Of a stretch of 64,000 nucleotides of DNA, positions 1-9,473 are shown in pieces. How positions within the stretch are numbered: position 1 is the first letter of the stretch; each line of letters starts with the position of its first letter. Below the pieces are notes generated by a model. That model worked only from the letters and a program-made list of their open reading frames with translations, made no database searches and had not been told where the DNA came from. The stretch comes from Falsiroseomonas ponticola (GTDB lineage Bacteria; Pseudomonadota; Alphaproteobacteria; Acetobacterales; Acetobacteraceae): contig NZ_JAERQN010000012.1 in the NCBI RefSeq assembly GCF_016805305.1, forward strand, positions 170,715 through 234,714. Reading direction: 5' to 3'. A program made the translations under genes and the position numbers.

Positions 1-589
1 GCAGCCAGGGGGCGCGGAAGTCCTGGCCATTGGCCGTCACATGGAACAGCGCCCCGTCATGCGCCATGGCGGTGACGGCGTGGTGTTCGCGGATGCTGGC
101 GCCGGCGGCCTTGGCGGCGCGGGCCAGGGCCGGGGCCAGCAGGCGGGGATTGGCGCTGCCATCCTCCTCCATCAGGCTGCCGGCGATGACGGTGTCGCTG
201 AAATAGGGGTGCAGCTCGCGGATCGCGTTGCGGCCGATCATGCGCGGGCGCAGGCCGAATTCGGCGGCCTTGGCGTTCCAGTCCAGCAGGGACTGCTCCT
301 CGGCCTCGCTGCGGGCGAGCTTGAGGTGGCCGCAGGGGTCGAATTCGGCGTCGGTGCCGGTCAGTTCGGGCAGCCGCGCCCAGATGGCGCGGGACTTGAT
401 GGCGAGCGGCAGGCCGGCGGGGTGGCGGCCCTGCTGGCGGACGCCGCCGTAGTTGGACCCCGTGGCCTGGCTGCCGACCAGGCCACGTTCCAGCAGGATG
501 GTGGGGACGCCGCGGAGCGCCAGGTGAAGGGCGGCGGAGGTTCCTGCGCCGCCGCCCCCGATGATGATGACCTCGGCGTCCTGCTGCAT
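1..589 (-). CDS. FAD-dependent oxidoreductase of the DAO family (HcnC-like), C-terminus outside the window
   Basis: The start is at 589 and the gene runs off the left edge, so about 196 N-terminal residues are visible. They open with a Rossmann dinucleotide fold (VIIIGGGGAGTSAA, residues 6-19) typical of D-amino-acid-oxidase/sarcosine-oxidase-like flavoproteins. A GSNYGGVRQQGR segment follows, as in glycine-oxidase relatives. The start lies 5 bases after the stop of an HcnB-like FAD subunit, itself preceded by a small 2Fe-2S subunit. That order matches hcnABC and three-subunit amine/D-hydroxyproline dehydrogenases. Its likely role is the catalytic flavin subunit oxidising an amino or imino acid. 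The substrate cannot be read from the sequence. Confidence 0.85.
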   Translation of the reverse strand, partial: MQQDAEVIIIGGGGAGTSAALHLALRGVPTILLERGLVGSQATGSNYGGVRQQGRHPAGLPLAIKSRAIWARLPELTGTDAEFDPCGHLKLARSEAEEQSLLDWNAKAAEFGLRPRMIGRNAIRELHPYFSDTVIAGSLMEEDGSANPRLLAPALARAAKAAGASIREHHAVTAMAHDGALFHVTANGQDFRAPWL

Positions 590-594
590 CCGGC

Positions 595-1947
595 CTACTG
601 AACGGGTATGGGTTTCACGGGGGGCTGGCCGCGCAGGCGGCCGACCGCATCGACCTTCACGCCCAGCGCATCGGCCAGAACCTCGGCGGCCGGCGGGCCG
701 CAGAGGCGGCCCTGGCAGCGGCCCATGCCGACGCGGGAGAAGGCCTTGGCGCGGTTCATCTCCGGCGCCTCGGCCGCCGCGGCGGCGCGGAGTTCGCCGG
801 CGCTGATCACCTCGCAGCGGCAGACCGAGACGCTGTCCGCCATCTTGGCCGCGAGCTTGGCGGGATAGGGGAAGGCGCGGTCGAGCGCGGCGCGGAAGCG
901 GGCCTCCGTGCGCAGACGCGTATCCAGGTGGACGGTCAGCGCGGCGTCGGAAGGCAGATGGGCATCGGCCAGCAGGGCGAGCGCCGCGCGGGCGCCGGCG
1001 AGTTCCGCGACCTCCGCGCCGCCGATCCCCGCGCCGTCACCGGCCAGGAAGACGCCGGGCACGGGGGTGCGGCCGGCGGAATCGCGGCGGGGCACCCAGT
1101 TCTGCTGCTTCGTGTCGTAGTCGAAGGGCACGCCGGCCAGGTCCGCCAGCTGGCTTTCGGGCTTCAGCCCCCAGCCCAGCGCGACGGCGTCGCAGGGGGT
1201 GACGTGTTCCTTCCAGCCGGAATCGCGCCAGCGCAGCCCGGTGACCGCCGTATCACCCTCGATCGCGATCGGGGTCGCATCCTCCACATAGGGCACGCCG
1301 GAGAGGCGCAGGCGGAGGTCCATCAGCACGCCGCGCAGGAAGGTGGGCGTGTTCCAGAGCAGGCCGGAGGTCTCCCACGCCTTCTGGAGGAAGGGGGTGG
1401 TGTCCAGCACCAGGGCGGGCTTGGCGCCGGCCTTGATGTATTGCAGGGCCGTCAGGATCAGCAGCGGGCCGCTGCCGACCAGCACGGGGGACATGCCGAT
1501 GCCCACCCCCTGGGCCTTGAGGGCGACCTGCGCGCCGCCCAGCGTGGTGACGCCGGGCATGGTCCAGCCCGGCATGGGCACCACGCGGTCCACCGCGCCG
1601 GTGCAGAGGATGAGGGCGTCGTAGCTGACCTCCCCCTGCTGGTTGCCGCCGGTAAGGGTCTGGAGCGTGCGGGTTTCCGGGCGGATGTTCCAGACCAGCG
1701 TATCCGGGCGCCAATCCGACCGGGCCTTCATGGCATCGAGCGTGGCGTGGAGGCGCTTCGCGCGGCCGGAATCGGCGCCGTAGAGCGAGGCGGCATCGCG
1801 CTGGAAGCCGGCCGGCGGGCGCTGGGTGATGCGGCCGCCGCCATCGGGGCTTTCCTCGATCCAGATCGGGCGGAGGCCCGACCGGACCAGCTGTTCCACG
1901 GCGCGGATGCCGGCCGGGCCGGCGCCAACCACGACAACACTCTTCAT
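595..1947 (-). CDS. FAD/NAD(P)-binding oxidoreductase with C-terminal BFD-like 2Fe-2S domain (HcnB/OoxA-like)
   Basis: The protein has 450 residues. The start MKSVVVVGAGPAG at 1947 overlaps the preceding 2Fe-2S gene by 4 bases (ATGA) and leads directly into a Rossmann fold. A second nucleotide fold lies mid-protein (SPVLVGSGPLLI), and a GVFLAGDGAG segment closes the FAD domain. The C-terminus carries a CRC pair followed by CQGRLC, the cysteine pattern of BFD-like 2Fe-2S domains found in HcnB, opine oxidase A and hydroxyproline dehydrogenase subunits. It probably passes electrons within a membrane-associated amine dehydrogenase complex formed with its two neighbours. Confidence 0.87.
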   Translation of the reverse strand: MKSVVVVGAGPAGIRAVEQLVRSGLRPIWIEESPDGGGRITQRPPAGFQRDAASLYGADSGRAKRLHATLDAMKARSDWRPDTLVWNIRPETRTLQTLTGGNQQGEVSYDALILCTGAVDRVVPMPGWTMPGVTTLGGAQVALKAQGVGIGMSPVLVGSGPLLILTALQYIKAGAKPALVLDTTPFLQKAWETSGLLWNTPTFLRGVLMDLRLRLSGVPYVEDATPIAIEGDTAVTGLRWRDSGWKEHVTPCDAVALGWGLKPESQLADLAGVPFDYDTKQQNWVPRRDSAGRTPVPGVFLAGDGAGIGGAEVAELAGARAALALLADAHLPSDAALTVHLDTRLRTEARFRAALDRAFPYPAKLAAKMADSVSVCRCEVISAGELRAAAAAEAPEMNRAKAFSRVGMGRCQGRLCGPPAAEVLADALGVKVDAVGRLRGQPPVKPIPVQ

Positions 1948-2219
1948 CGACGGATCACCTTCATCCCTGGTGCCGCCAATGTGGTGCAGGCGCGCCGGAT
2001 TCCAGAGCCCTCCACCAGAACCCAGCAATCCTGGCAGGCGCCCATCCAGCAGAAGCCGGCCCGGCCGCCATCCCCGAATTCGCTGGTCCGCACATGGGCC
2101 AGGCCGCCCGCCAGCATGGCCGTCAGCAGCGTATCGTCTTGTTTTGCAACGATCTCGGCGCCGTCCACGGTGAAGGCGATGGCGGGCCGGTCCTGGTCCA
2201 CCAGGCGCGTGACGGTCAT
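1944..2219 (-). CDS. Small (2Fe-2S)-binding subunit (HcnA-like)
   Basis: A protein of 91 residues starting MTVTRLVDQD. The start overlaps the SDR gene upstream by 4 bases, and the stop overlaps the FAD subunit downstream by 4. The ferredoxin-like cysteine set reads C-x4-C-x2-C around GFCWMGACQDC, with a fourth cysteine in RRACTT. This is the HcnA/SoxA-like arrangement of a 2Fe-2S cluster. It should be the electron-transfer subunit of the three-part dehydrogenase encoded by this and the next two genes. An upstream in-frame ATG would add seven residues but lies further inside the SDR gene. Confidence 0.85.
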   Translation of the reverse strand: MTVTRLVDQDRPAIAFTVDGAEIVAKQDDTLLTAMLAGGLAHVRTSEFGDGGRAGFCWMGACQDCWVLVEGSGIRRACTTLAAPGMKVIRR

Positions 2220-2903
2220 GCCAGCGCCTCGAAACGGCAATTAACCTTAATCTCCCCGACAGTTGCGGAGTTCGGCAGGCGCAGCACCGTCTCCACCAGC
2301 ACGGCCACATCCTCCGGCCGGCTCATCGCCTCCCGCGGCCATTTCGCCTTGGCGGTCATGTCGGTGGCGACGAAGCCGGGGCATACCGCGGTGGCGCGGA
2401 TGCCATGTTCCCAGCCGAGGCGCCGGACCTCCTGCGTCAGGGCCACCACGGCGAACTTGCTCATGGCGTAGCCCAGATTCTCATTGGCCACGCGCTTGCC
2501 GGAGAGGGAGGCGAGGTTCACCACCCTGCCCTGCCCGCCGGCCACCAGATGCGGCCAGGCGGCGCGGATCAGCCGCATTGGCCCCTTCACGTTCACCCGC
2601 CATTGCTGGTCGATGGGGGTTTCGTCCGCGTCCAGCAGCCGGCCCATGGGGTTGATGCCGGCGGCGTTCACCACGGCGTCGATCCGGCCGAAGCGGGCCA
2701 TGGCGGCGGCGACCCAGGCTTCCGAGGCCCCCTCCTGCTCCGCATCCCAGGGGTGGAGCATGAGGTCCGGCCCGGCGGCGAGCTTCGAGGCGCTGCCCCG
2801 GATGCCGGCGGAGACGAGCCAGCCGGAGCCGTGCAGGCGGCGCAGGATCTCCCGCCCGATGCCGCGGGTGGCACCGGTGATCAACACGACCCTGCCCACT
2901 GGA

Positions 2904-2911
<8 letters not shown>
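2216..2911 (-). CDS. Short-chain dehydrogenase/reductase
   Basis: The protein has 231 residues from a GTG at 2911, which overlaps the ABC ATPase stop; a second GTG at 2899 is also possible. It shows the NAD(P)-binding TGATRGIG motif, NAAG, a catalytic serine region (VNLASLSG) and YAMSK as the YxxxK catalytic pair. Length and motifs fit a classical SDR. It lies inside the catabolic operon ahead of the 2Fe-2S/FAD dehydrogenase genes with a 4-base overlap, so it may process the carbonyl product of that complex. The exact substrate is unknown. Confidence 0.88.
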
Positions 2912-3890
<979 letters not shown>

Positions 3891-3935
3891 GCCCCGCCAC
3901 GTTGCGCCAGCCCCGCGCGGGCTTCAAGCGGGTGA

Positions 3936-4943
3936 CTAGAGCGTGACGAAACTTCCCTCTCGCGCGCTGCGCAGGATGGCCTCGATCGTCCGCTGGACGG
4001 AAAGACCGGAGGCGCCGCTGTTGCTGGGTGGACGTTTTTCCGCGATCGCGCCCAGGACCTCCGCGATCATGGAACGGTGGGGGCCGTGGTCGAAGGCCAT
4101 GGGGTCCGCGCCGCCGCCGCCGGCGAGGCCACGGTCGAGGATCTCGACCGGTTGGCCCTTGAGGTGGAGTTCCAGCCGTTCGGCGACGAGGACCGCGCTG
4201 CCGCCGGTGCCCGCGATCTCGATGCGCTCGGGGAAGCCGGGCTCGGCGACCGTGGTGGCATCCAACACGCCGATGGCGCCGCTGGCGAAGTGGAGCGTGG
4301 CGGCGGCGATGTCCTCCGTATCGATGGACCGCAGCGGGCTGGTGACGGCGAGCGCGGCCAGGCGGTCCACGGGGCCGGCGAGGTGCAGCAGCAGATCGAG
4401 GGTGTGGATGGACTGCGTCAGCAGCACGCCGCCGCCATCCCGCGCCTTCATCCCCCGCCCCGGCTGGGCGAAATAGGCGGCATCGCGCCACCAGCGGATG
4501 GAGGCGGAGCAGGAGAGCAATTTCCCGAGCGCGCCGGAGTCGATGGCCTGCTTCAGGCGGAGCGAGGCGGGGCGGAAGCGGTGCTGGAACACCACCGCGA
4601 GGGTGATGCCGGCCGCGGCGTCGAGCAGGCGCTGGGCGCGCTCCGCGGTGATCTCGAGCGGCTTCTCCACCAGCACATGGCGGCAGGCGGCGGCGGCGGC
4701 CTGGACCATGGGGAGATGCGCGCCGGGCGGTGTCAGCACCAGCAGCAGGTCGCTGGCGGCGATCAGCGCATCCAGGCTGTCGAAGACCGGCACGGACCAG
4801 CGGGTGGCGAAGGCCGTGCGACGATCGGCGCTGGGGGAGAAGCCGCCGGCGATGCGGACCTGGCCCGCCGCCTCCAGGTCCCGCAGCGCGAGCATATGGG
4901 GCTGCGCGGCCATGCCGAGGCCGGCCAGTCCGACGCGGATCAT
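3936..4943 (-). CDS. Gfo/Idh/MocA family NAD(P)-dependent oxidoreductase
   Basis: The protein has 335 residues. An N-terminal Rossmann fold (GLAGLGMAAQPHM) is followed by the family EKP motif (HVLVEKPLEI) near residue 95. The C-terminal alpha/beta domain has the length usual for the family. The start overlaps the enoyl-CoA hydratase stop by 4 bases, so the two are co-translated. Family members oxidise or reduce sugar-, inositol- or imine-like substrates. Nothing here fixes the substrate. Confidence 0.88.
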   Translation of the reverse strand: MIRVGLAGLGMAAQPHMLALRDLEAAGQVRIAGGFSPSADRRTAFATRWSVPVFDSLDALIAASDLLLVLTPPGAHLPMVQAAAAACRHVLVEKPLEITAERAQRLLDAAAGITLAVVFQHRFRPASLRLKQAIDSGALGKLLSCSASIRWWRDAAYFAQPGRGMKARDGGGVLLTQSIHTLDLLLHLAGPVDRLAALAVTSPLRSIDTEDIAAATLHFASGAIGVLDATTVAEPGFPERIEIAGTGGSAVLVAERLELHLKGQPVEILDRGLAGGGGADPMAFDHGPHRSMIAEVLGAIAEKRPPSNSGASGLSVQRTIEAILRSAREGSFVTL

Positions 4944-5665
4944 GCTGATGTCTCCCGGAGCGCCGCGAGGCAGAGGACGTTGAGTTCGTTTTCGTAGGCG
5001 AGGCCGGCGCTGAGCGGCGCCTCCATCGCGTGCCGCACCGCGGCCTTCACGGCCTGGGTGGCGACGGGGGAATGGCTGGCCAGCCTGGCGCAGAGGGCCA
5101 TGGCGGCGTCGTGCAGCGCCTCCTCCGCCACCAGCTGTTCGACCAGGCGGAGGCGGAGCGCTTCCCCGGCATCGATGGTGTCACCGGTGAGGAGCAGGCG
5201 GAGCGCCTGGCCGGTGCCGATGAGACGGGGAAGGAGCTGGGAGGCGCCGCCGCCGCCGACCCATCCCCGCGTGACCTCCGGGAAGCCGATGCGGGTGGAG
5301 GGGGCGGCGAGGCGGATATCGGCGGCCAGCGCCAGTTCGAACCCGCCGCCCAGCGCCCAGCCCTTCAGCGCCGCGACGACGGGCTTGCGGATGGACCGCA
5401 CGGCGCCCGGATAGTCCGGGCGATGGCGGAAATCCCAGGCGGTCGGGAAGGCCTCGATGGCCTTGAGGTCCATGCCGGCGCAGAAGGCGCGCGGGCCGGC
5501 GCCTTCCAGCAGCACGGCGCGGATCGTGTCATCCGCGTTGATCGTGCGAGCGTGGTCGGAAAGCTGTTCGGCCATCCCGTTGGTGATGGCGTTGTGCTTG
5601 GCGGGGCGATCCAGCGTCAGGCGCGCGACCGCCCCTTCCCGATGCAGCAGGACCTGCCCGTCCAT
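4940..5665 (-). CDS. Enoyl-CoA hydratase/isomerase family protein
   Basis: A 241-residue crotonase-fold protein and the first gene of the leftward operon. An oxyanion-hole segment around FCAGMDLKAIEAF is followed by a second one in WALGGGFELALAADIRLAA. GFPEVTRGWVGGGG covers the second catalytic-glutamate region. It is expected to hydrate or isomerise an acyl-CoA in the cytoplasm. The upstream 155 bases carry a double-hairpin repeat rather than an obvious coding start. Members of this superfamily vary widely in reaction, so the substrate is left open. Confidence 0.87.
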   Translation of the reverse strand: MDGQVLLHREGAVARLTLDRPAKHNAITNGMAEQLSDHARTINADDTIRAVLLEGAGPRAFCAGMDLKAIEAFPTAWDFRHRPDYPGAVRSIRKPVVAALKGWALGGGFELALAADIRLAAPSTRIGFPEVTRGWVGGGGASQLLPRLIGTGQALRLLLTGDTIDAGEALRLRLVEQLVAEEALHDAAMALCARLASHSPVATQAVKAAVRHAMEAPLSAGLAYENELNVLCLAALRETSA

Positions 5666-5695
5666 CCGTTTCCATCCCCGTTGTCGCGGGATAGC

Positions 5696-5800
5696 CTACA
5701 GCACGATCTGTCCGAATGGACAGATCTCGTGCTGTAGAAGCTGTTGTTTCTAAAGCACTATCGGTTCACACTGATTCAGTGTGAACCGATAGTGCTTTAG
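5696..5800. repeat. Bipartite double-hairpin repeat, copy A
   Basis: Hairpin 1 spans 5696-5737, with arms of 18 and 20 bases (one 2-base bulge) around a GAAT loop. A 12-base linker follows. Hairpin 2 spans 5750-5800 and is a perfect 25-base inverted repeat with one central base. The outer arms read CTACAGCACG and CTAAAGCACT. The element lies between divergent genes. A second copy with the same layout and different inner arm sequence is at 17336-17439. It could act as a bidirectional processing or termination structure, or be a dispersed repeat family. Confidence 0.8.
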
Positions 5801-5820
5801 CGGCAAATCACTCGGAGGGA

Positions 5821-7368
5821 ATGGGCGGGATGCGCAGGGTCTCGGCGGCGCAGGCGGCATCGCTGGTGCGGGATGGCGACACGCTGCTGATCGGCGGGTC
5901 GGGCGGCGGGCATGCGGTGCCGGATGCGCTGCTGGCGGCGCTCGGCCAGCGCTTCCGGGATGAGGGGCTGCCGCGCGGCATCACGGCGCTGCACCCCGTG
6001 GGGGTGGGCGATGGCGGCCAGCGCGGGATGGGGCATCTGGCGCAGAAGGGGCTGCTGCGGCGCAACATCGCAGGCAGCTTCGTCAACAGCCCGCCCGTGG
6101 GGCGCATGGCGCTGGACGATGAGATCGAGGCCTGGTCCCTGCCGCAGGGCGCGCTGTCGCAATTGATGCGGGAGATGGCGGCGGGGCGGATGGGGCTGTT
6201 CACCAAGACCGGGCTGCACACCTTCGTCGATCCGCGCCTGCAGGGCGGGCGGCAGAGCGCCTCCGCGAAGGAAGACCTCGTGACGCTGGAGGTGGTGCGG
6301 GGCGAGGAGATGCTGTTCTACAAGCCCTACCACATCGACATCGCCTTCCTCCGCGGCACCACGGCGGATGAGGATGGCAACGTCTCCATGGAGCAGGAGG
6401 CGGTGACCTTGGAGATGCTGAGCGAGGCGCAGGCGACGAAGCGCTGCGGCGGCATCGTGGTGGTGCAGGTGAAGCGCATGGCCGCGCGCGGCACGCTGCA
6501 TCCGAAGATGGTGAAGATCCCGGGCATCCTGGTGGACCTGGTGGTGGTGGAGCCGGCGCAGGAGCAGACCTTCCTGGTGCCCTATTCCACCGCCTATTCG
6601 GGGGAGCTGCGCATCCCGCTGGATGACATCCCGGTCCTGAAGCAGGATTCGCGAAAAGTGGTGGCGCGAAGGGGGGCGCTGGAATTGTTTCCGCGCGCCA
6701 TCTGCAACCTCGGTTCCGGCATCTTCACCGGCATCGCCAATGTGGCGGCGGAGGAAGGGTGCCTGGACGCCATCTGCCTGACCAATGAACAGGGCAATGT
6801 CGGCGGCGCGCCGGCGAGCGGGGGCGATGCGGGGGCGGCGATGAACCCGGATGCGCAGCTCGACCAGCCCTACCAGTTCGACTTCTACGATGGCGGCGGG
6901 CTCGACCTCGCCTTCCTCTCCTTCGCGGAATTCGATGCGGCGGGGAACGTCAATGTCTCCCGCTTCGGGGACAAGCTGATCGGGCCGGGGGGCTTCATCA
7001 ACATCAGCCAGAACGCGAAGCGGGTGGTGTTCGGCGGCACGCTGACGGCGGGTGGCAAGCCCAAGGCGGTGGCACAGGTGGAGCAGATCACCTTCGCCGG
7101 CGCCTATGCGCGCGAGCGGGGGCAGCCCGTGCTGTATGTGACGGAGTGCGCGGTGTTCCGGCTGGGGGATGCCGGGCCGGAACTGGTGGAGATCGCGCCG
7201 GGGCTGACGGTGGAGGACATCGCGGCGCGGATGGGATTCCGCCCGGCGGTGGCGCCCGGCCTGCGGGCGATGGATGCGCGGTTGTTCGCGCCAGAGCCGA
7301 TGGGGCTGAAGGCGGAGATCGCGGCGAAGCCGGGCAAGCCCGTGAACCCGCGGCTGGCGGCGCTGTGA
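5821..7368 (+). CDS. Acyl-CoA:acetate/acetoacetate CoA-transferase (YdiF-like family I)
   Basis: A fused alpha-beta CoA-transferase of 515 residues. The N-terminal half has GSGGGHAVPDALL, the glycine-rich CoA-binding region. The C-terminal half has TNEQGNVGG, where E323 sits at the place of the catalytic glutamate of YdiF-type enzymes. It should move CoA between a short-chain acyl-CoA and a free acid in the cytoplasm. A strong GGAGG lies only about 3 bases before this ATG, so the second in-frame ATG at 5830 may be the used start. It overlaps the MaoC gene by 4 bases, suggesting joint action on an acyl-CoA. Confidence 0.87.
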   Translation: MGGMRRVSAAQAASLVRDGDTLLIGGSGGGHAVPDALLAALGQRFRDEGLPRGITALHPVGVGDGGQRGMGHLAQKGLLRRNIAGSFVNSPPVGRMALDDEIEAWSLPQGALSQLMREMAAGRMGLFTKTGLHTFVDPRLQGGRQSASAKEDLVTLEVVRGEEMLFYKPYHIDIAFLRGTTADEDGNVSMEQEAVTLEMLSEAQATKRCGGIVVVQVKRMAARGTLHPKMVKIPGILVDLVVVEPAQEQTFLVPYSTAYSGELRIPLDDIPVLKQDSRKVVARRGALELFPRAICNLGSGIFTGIANVAAEEGCLDAICLTNEQGNVGGAPASGGDAGAAMNPDAQLDQPYQFDFYDGGGLDLAFLSFAEFDAAGNVNVSRFGDKLIGPGGFINISQNAKRVVFGGTLTAGGKPKAVAQVEQITFAGAYARERGQPVLYVTECAVFRLGDAGPELVEIAPGLTVEDIAARMGFRPAVAPGLRAMDARLFAPEPMGLKAEIAAKPGKPVNPRLAAL

Positions 7369-7802
7369 TCCTGGGCATCGAGGCGGGGGCGGCGGAGAGC
7401 TTCACCAAGGCGGTGACGGAGCGCGACCTGCTGCTGACCGCCGAGATCACCGGGGACCACGACCCGCTGCATGTGGACGAGGCCTATGCGGCCCGCACCG
7501 CCTACGGCCAGCGGATCGCGCATGGGGCGCTGGTGCTGGGGCTGCTTTCCTCCACCGCGTCGCGCATCGCGCACCGCGCCATCGCGGGCGGGGCGGAGGG
7601 CGTGCCCGTCTCCCTCGGCTATGACCGCGTGCGCTTCCTGGCGCCGGTCTTCGTGGGGGATGTGCTGACGGCGCATTACATGGTGGAAAGCATCGACCCG
7701 GTGCGCGGCCGCAGCGAGGCGGCGTGCGAGGTGGTGAAGGCCGATGGGACGCGCTGCCTGGTGGCGCGGCATATCCTCAAATGGGTGGCGGAATCCCGGT
7801 AA
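7365..7802 (+). CDS. MaoC family (R)-specific hydratase
   Basis: The protein has 145 residues from a GTG at 7365 that overlaps the CoA-transferase stop (GTGA). It has the hydratase signature ITGDHDPLHVDEAYA, with the Asp and His of R-specific enoyl-CoA hydratases, and RIAHGALVLG downstream. A single hot-dog domain of normal length is present. Translational coupling to the CoA-transferase suggests a short pathway that activates and hydrates an organic acid. Confidence 0.88.
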   Translation: MILGIEAGAAESFTKAVTERDLLLTAEITGDHDPLHVDEAYAARTAYGQRIAHGALVLGLLSSTASRIAHRAIAGGAEGVPVSLGYDRVRFLAPVFVGDVLTAHYMVESIDPVRGRSEAACEVVKADGTRCLVARHILKWVAESR

Positions 7803-7891
7803 CTGGGCGGTTCCCAAGCGGGCCGGGACCGCGCTAGCCTTCCCCTCCAGAGCCGGGCGCATGACCCGGCCGAACAATGGGGAGATAGTCC

Positions 7892-8890
7892 ATGGAACGT
7901 CGCGCCTTGCTCGGCGGCATCGCCGCTGCCTCCGGCCTGCTGGCCGCACCGAATGTCGTCATCGCCCAGGCCCCGATCACGCTGAACGGCGCCAGCCAGT
8001 TCAATGACGAGCACGTCTTCAACCGCTGCATGACGCGGTTCGAGGAGCTGGTGAAGCAGTATTACGGCCGGCCGATCAACTTCGTGATGCACAAGAACAG
8101 CTCGCTGGGGCTGGAGAAGCAGTTCTTCGAATACATGTCGGCCGGCCGCGCGGTGGACTACGCCATCGTCAGCCCCGCCCACATGTCCACCTTCAGCCGC
8201 GCCGCCCCCTTCATCGACGCGCCCTTCCTGTTCCGCGACCTCGCCCATTGGAACACGGTGCTGGACCAGGACCTGTTCAAGCCGGTGGCGGATGAGGTGG
8301 CGCGCCGCGCCCGGGTGGAGCTGATCGGCTATGCCGGCGGCGGCATCCGCAACATCTTCTCCTCCCGCCCCGCCCGCAACATGGCGGAGCTGCGCGGGCT
8401 TCGCGTGCGCGTGCAGGGCGCGCCGATCTGGTCCCGCACCTTCCAGGCGATCGGCATGGCGCCGCAGGTCATCGCCTATAACGAGGTGTACAACGCCATC
8501 CAGAACAACGTCATCGAGGCCGGCGAGAACGAGGCCGCGGGCGTCGAGCAGATGCGGTTCTTCGAGGTGGGGCCGAACCTGCTGATGACGCAGCACGCCA
8601 TCACCATCCGGCCGCTCTGCTTCTCCTCCCAGACGCTGGCGCGCCTGCCGCGGGAGCTGCAGGAGGCGATCCGCCGCGCGGGCAAGGAGGCCGGCGTCTT
8701 CGGCCGCCAGACCGAGAGCAGCGAGGATGAGCAGAAGGTGGCGGCACTGGAAGCCGCGGGCCGGCTGCGGCGCATTCCCTTCACGGAGCGCGCGCAGATG
8801 AACGCCGCCGTGCTGCCCGTGATGGCGGCCTATGCGCGGGAGATCGATGCCGAGGGCATCCAGACCCGCATCAACGCCATCACCTCGTAA
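7892..8890 (+). CDS. TRAP transporter substrate-binding protein, DctP family
   Basis: The protein has 332 residues. The N-terminus MERRALLGGIAAASGLLAA ending near VVIAQA looks like a Tat- or Sec-type signal, so the mature protein is periplasmic. The body follows DctP-family architecture, with AELRGLRVRVQGAPIW and a later IQNNVIEAGENE ligand-loop region. Small and large permease genes follow in order, giving a complete TRAP importer. The substrate is probably an organic anion and cannot be read further. The adjacent CoA-transferase/MaoC pair could handle it. Confidence 0.9.
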   Translation: MERRALLGGIAAASGLLAAPNVVIAQAPITLNGASQFNDEHVFNRCMTRFEELVKQYYGRPINFVMHKNSSLGLEKQFFEYMSAGRAVDYAIVSPAHMSTFSRAAPFIDAPFLFRDLAHWNTVLDQDLFKPVADEVARRARVELIGYAGGGIRNIFSSRPARNMAELRGLRVRVQGAPIWSRTFQAIGMAPQVIAYNEVYNAIQNNVIEAGENEAAGVEQMRFFEVGPNLLMTQHAITIRPLCFSSQTLARLPRELQEAIRRAGKEAGVFGRQTESSEDEQKVAALEAAGRLRRIPFTERAQMNAAVLPVMAAYAREIDAEGIQTRINAITS

Positions 8891-8954
8891 GGCGATCCGC
8901 GGGGTGGCGCGTGCCACCCCGCTTCCTGTCCCGCCCCTGCAAGGAATACACCGC

Positions 8955-9473
8955 ATGGCGCCGCAATCCGGCGTTCGTGGCGCCCTTCGACGCTTCAACG
9001 AACTCTATGCCCGCTTCCTGGAATGGCTGCTGGTCTTCTCGGTCGCCAGCATCATCCCGCCCGTGGCGCTGCAGATCTTCGCGCGCTTCACGGAGCTGCT
9101 GCCGCGCTACATCTGGACGGAGGAGGCGAGCCGCTTCCTGCTGGTCTGGACCGTGATGGTCGGCGCCATGGTCGCGATCCGGGAGGGCACGCATTTCAAC
9201 GTGGACCTCTTCCCGAACCTCAAGGGCCGTGGCCGCGCGGCGGCCGACCTGCTGGCGGGGTTCTTCGTCGTGGTCTTCGCGGTGATCTTCGTCTGGTATG
9301 GCTGGGAATTCACCGACAGCGCCTGGTACCGCATCAGCGAATTGGCGGAACTTCCGCTCTGGACCATCTACATCGCCTGGCCCGTCGCGGGGCTGAGCTT
9401 CCTGATCTTCATGGCGGAGCGCGTCTGGGATGACCTGGCGGTGCTGACCGGTGCCGAGGAACCCCGCGCATGA
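8955..9473 (+). CDS. TRAP transporter small permease (DctQ)
   Basis: The protein has 172 residues. The start at 8955 (MAPQSGV) has an AAGGA 9 bases upstream and avoids an N-terminal stretch overlapping the dctP gene. Four hydrophobic helices are visible, including LLVFSVASIIPPVALQIF and DLLAGFFVVVFAVIFVW. WTEEASRFLLVW between helices 1 and 2 is typical of DctQ. The stop overlaps the large permease start by 4 bases. It forms the membrane complex with DctM. Confidence 0.9.
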   Translation: MAPQSGVRGALRRFNELYARFLEWLLVFSVASIIPPVALQIFARFTELLPRYIWTEEASRFLLVWTVMVGAMVAIREGTHFNVDLFPNLKGRGRAAADLLAGFFVVVFAVIFVWYGWEFTDSAWYRISELAELPLWTIYIAWPVAGLSFLIFMAERVWDDLAVLTGAEEPRA

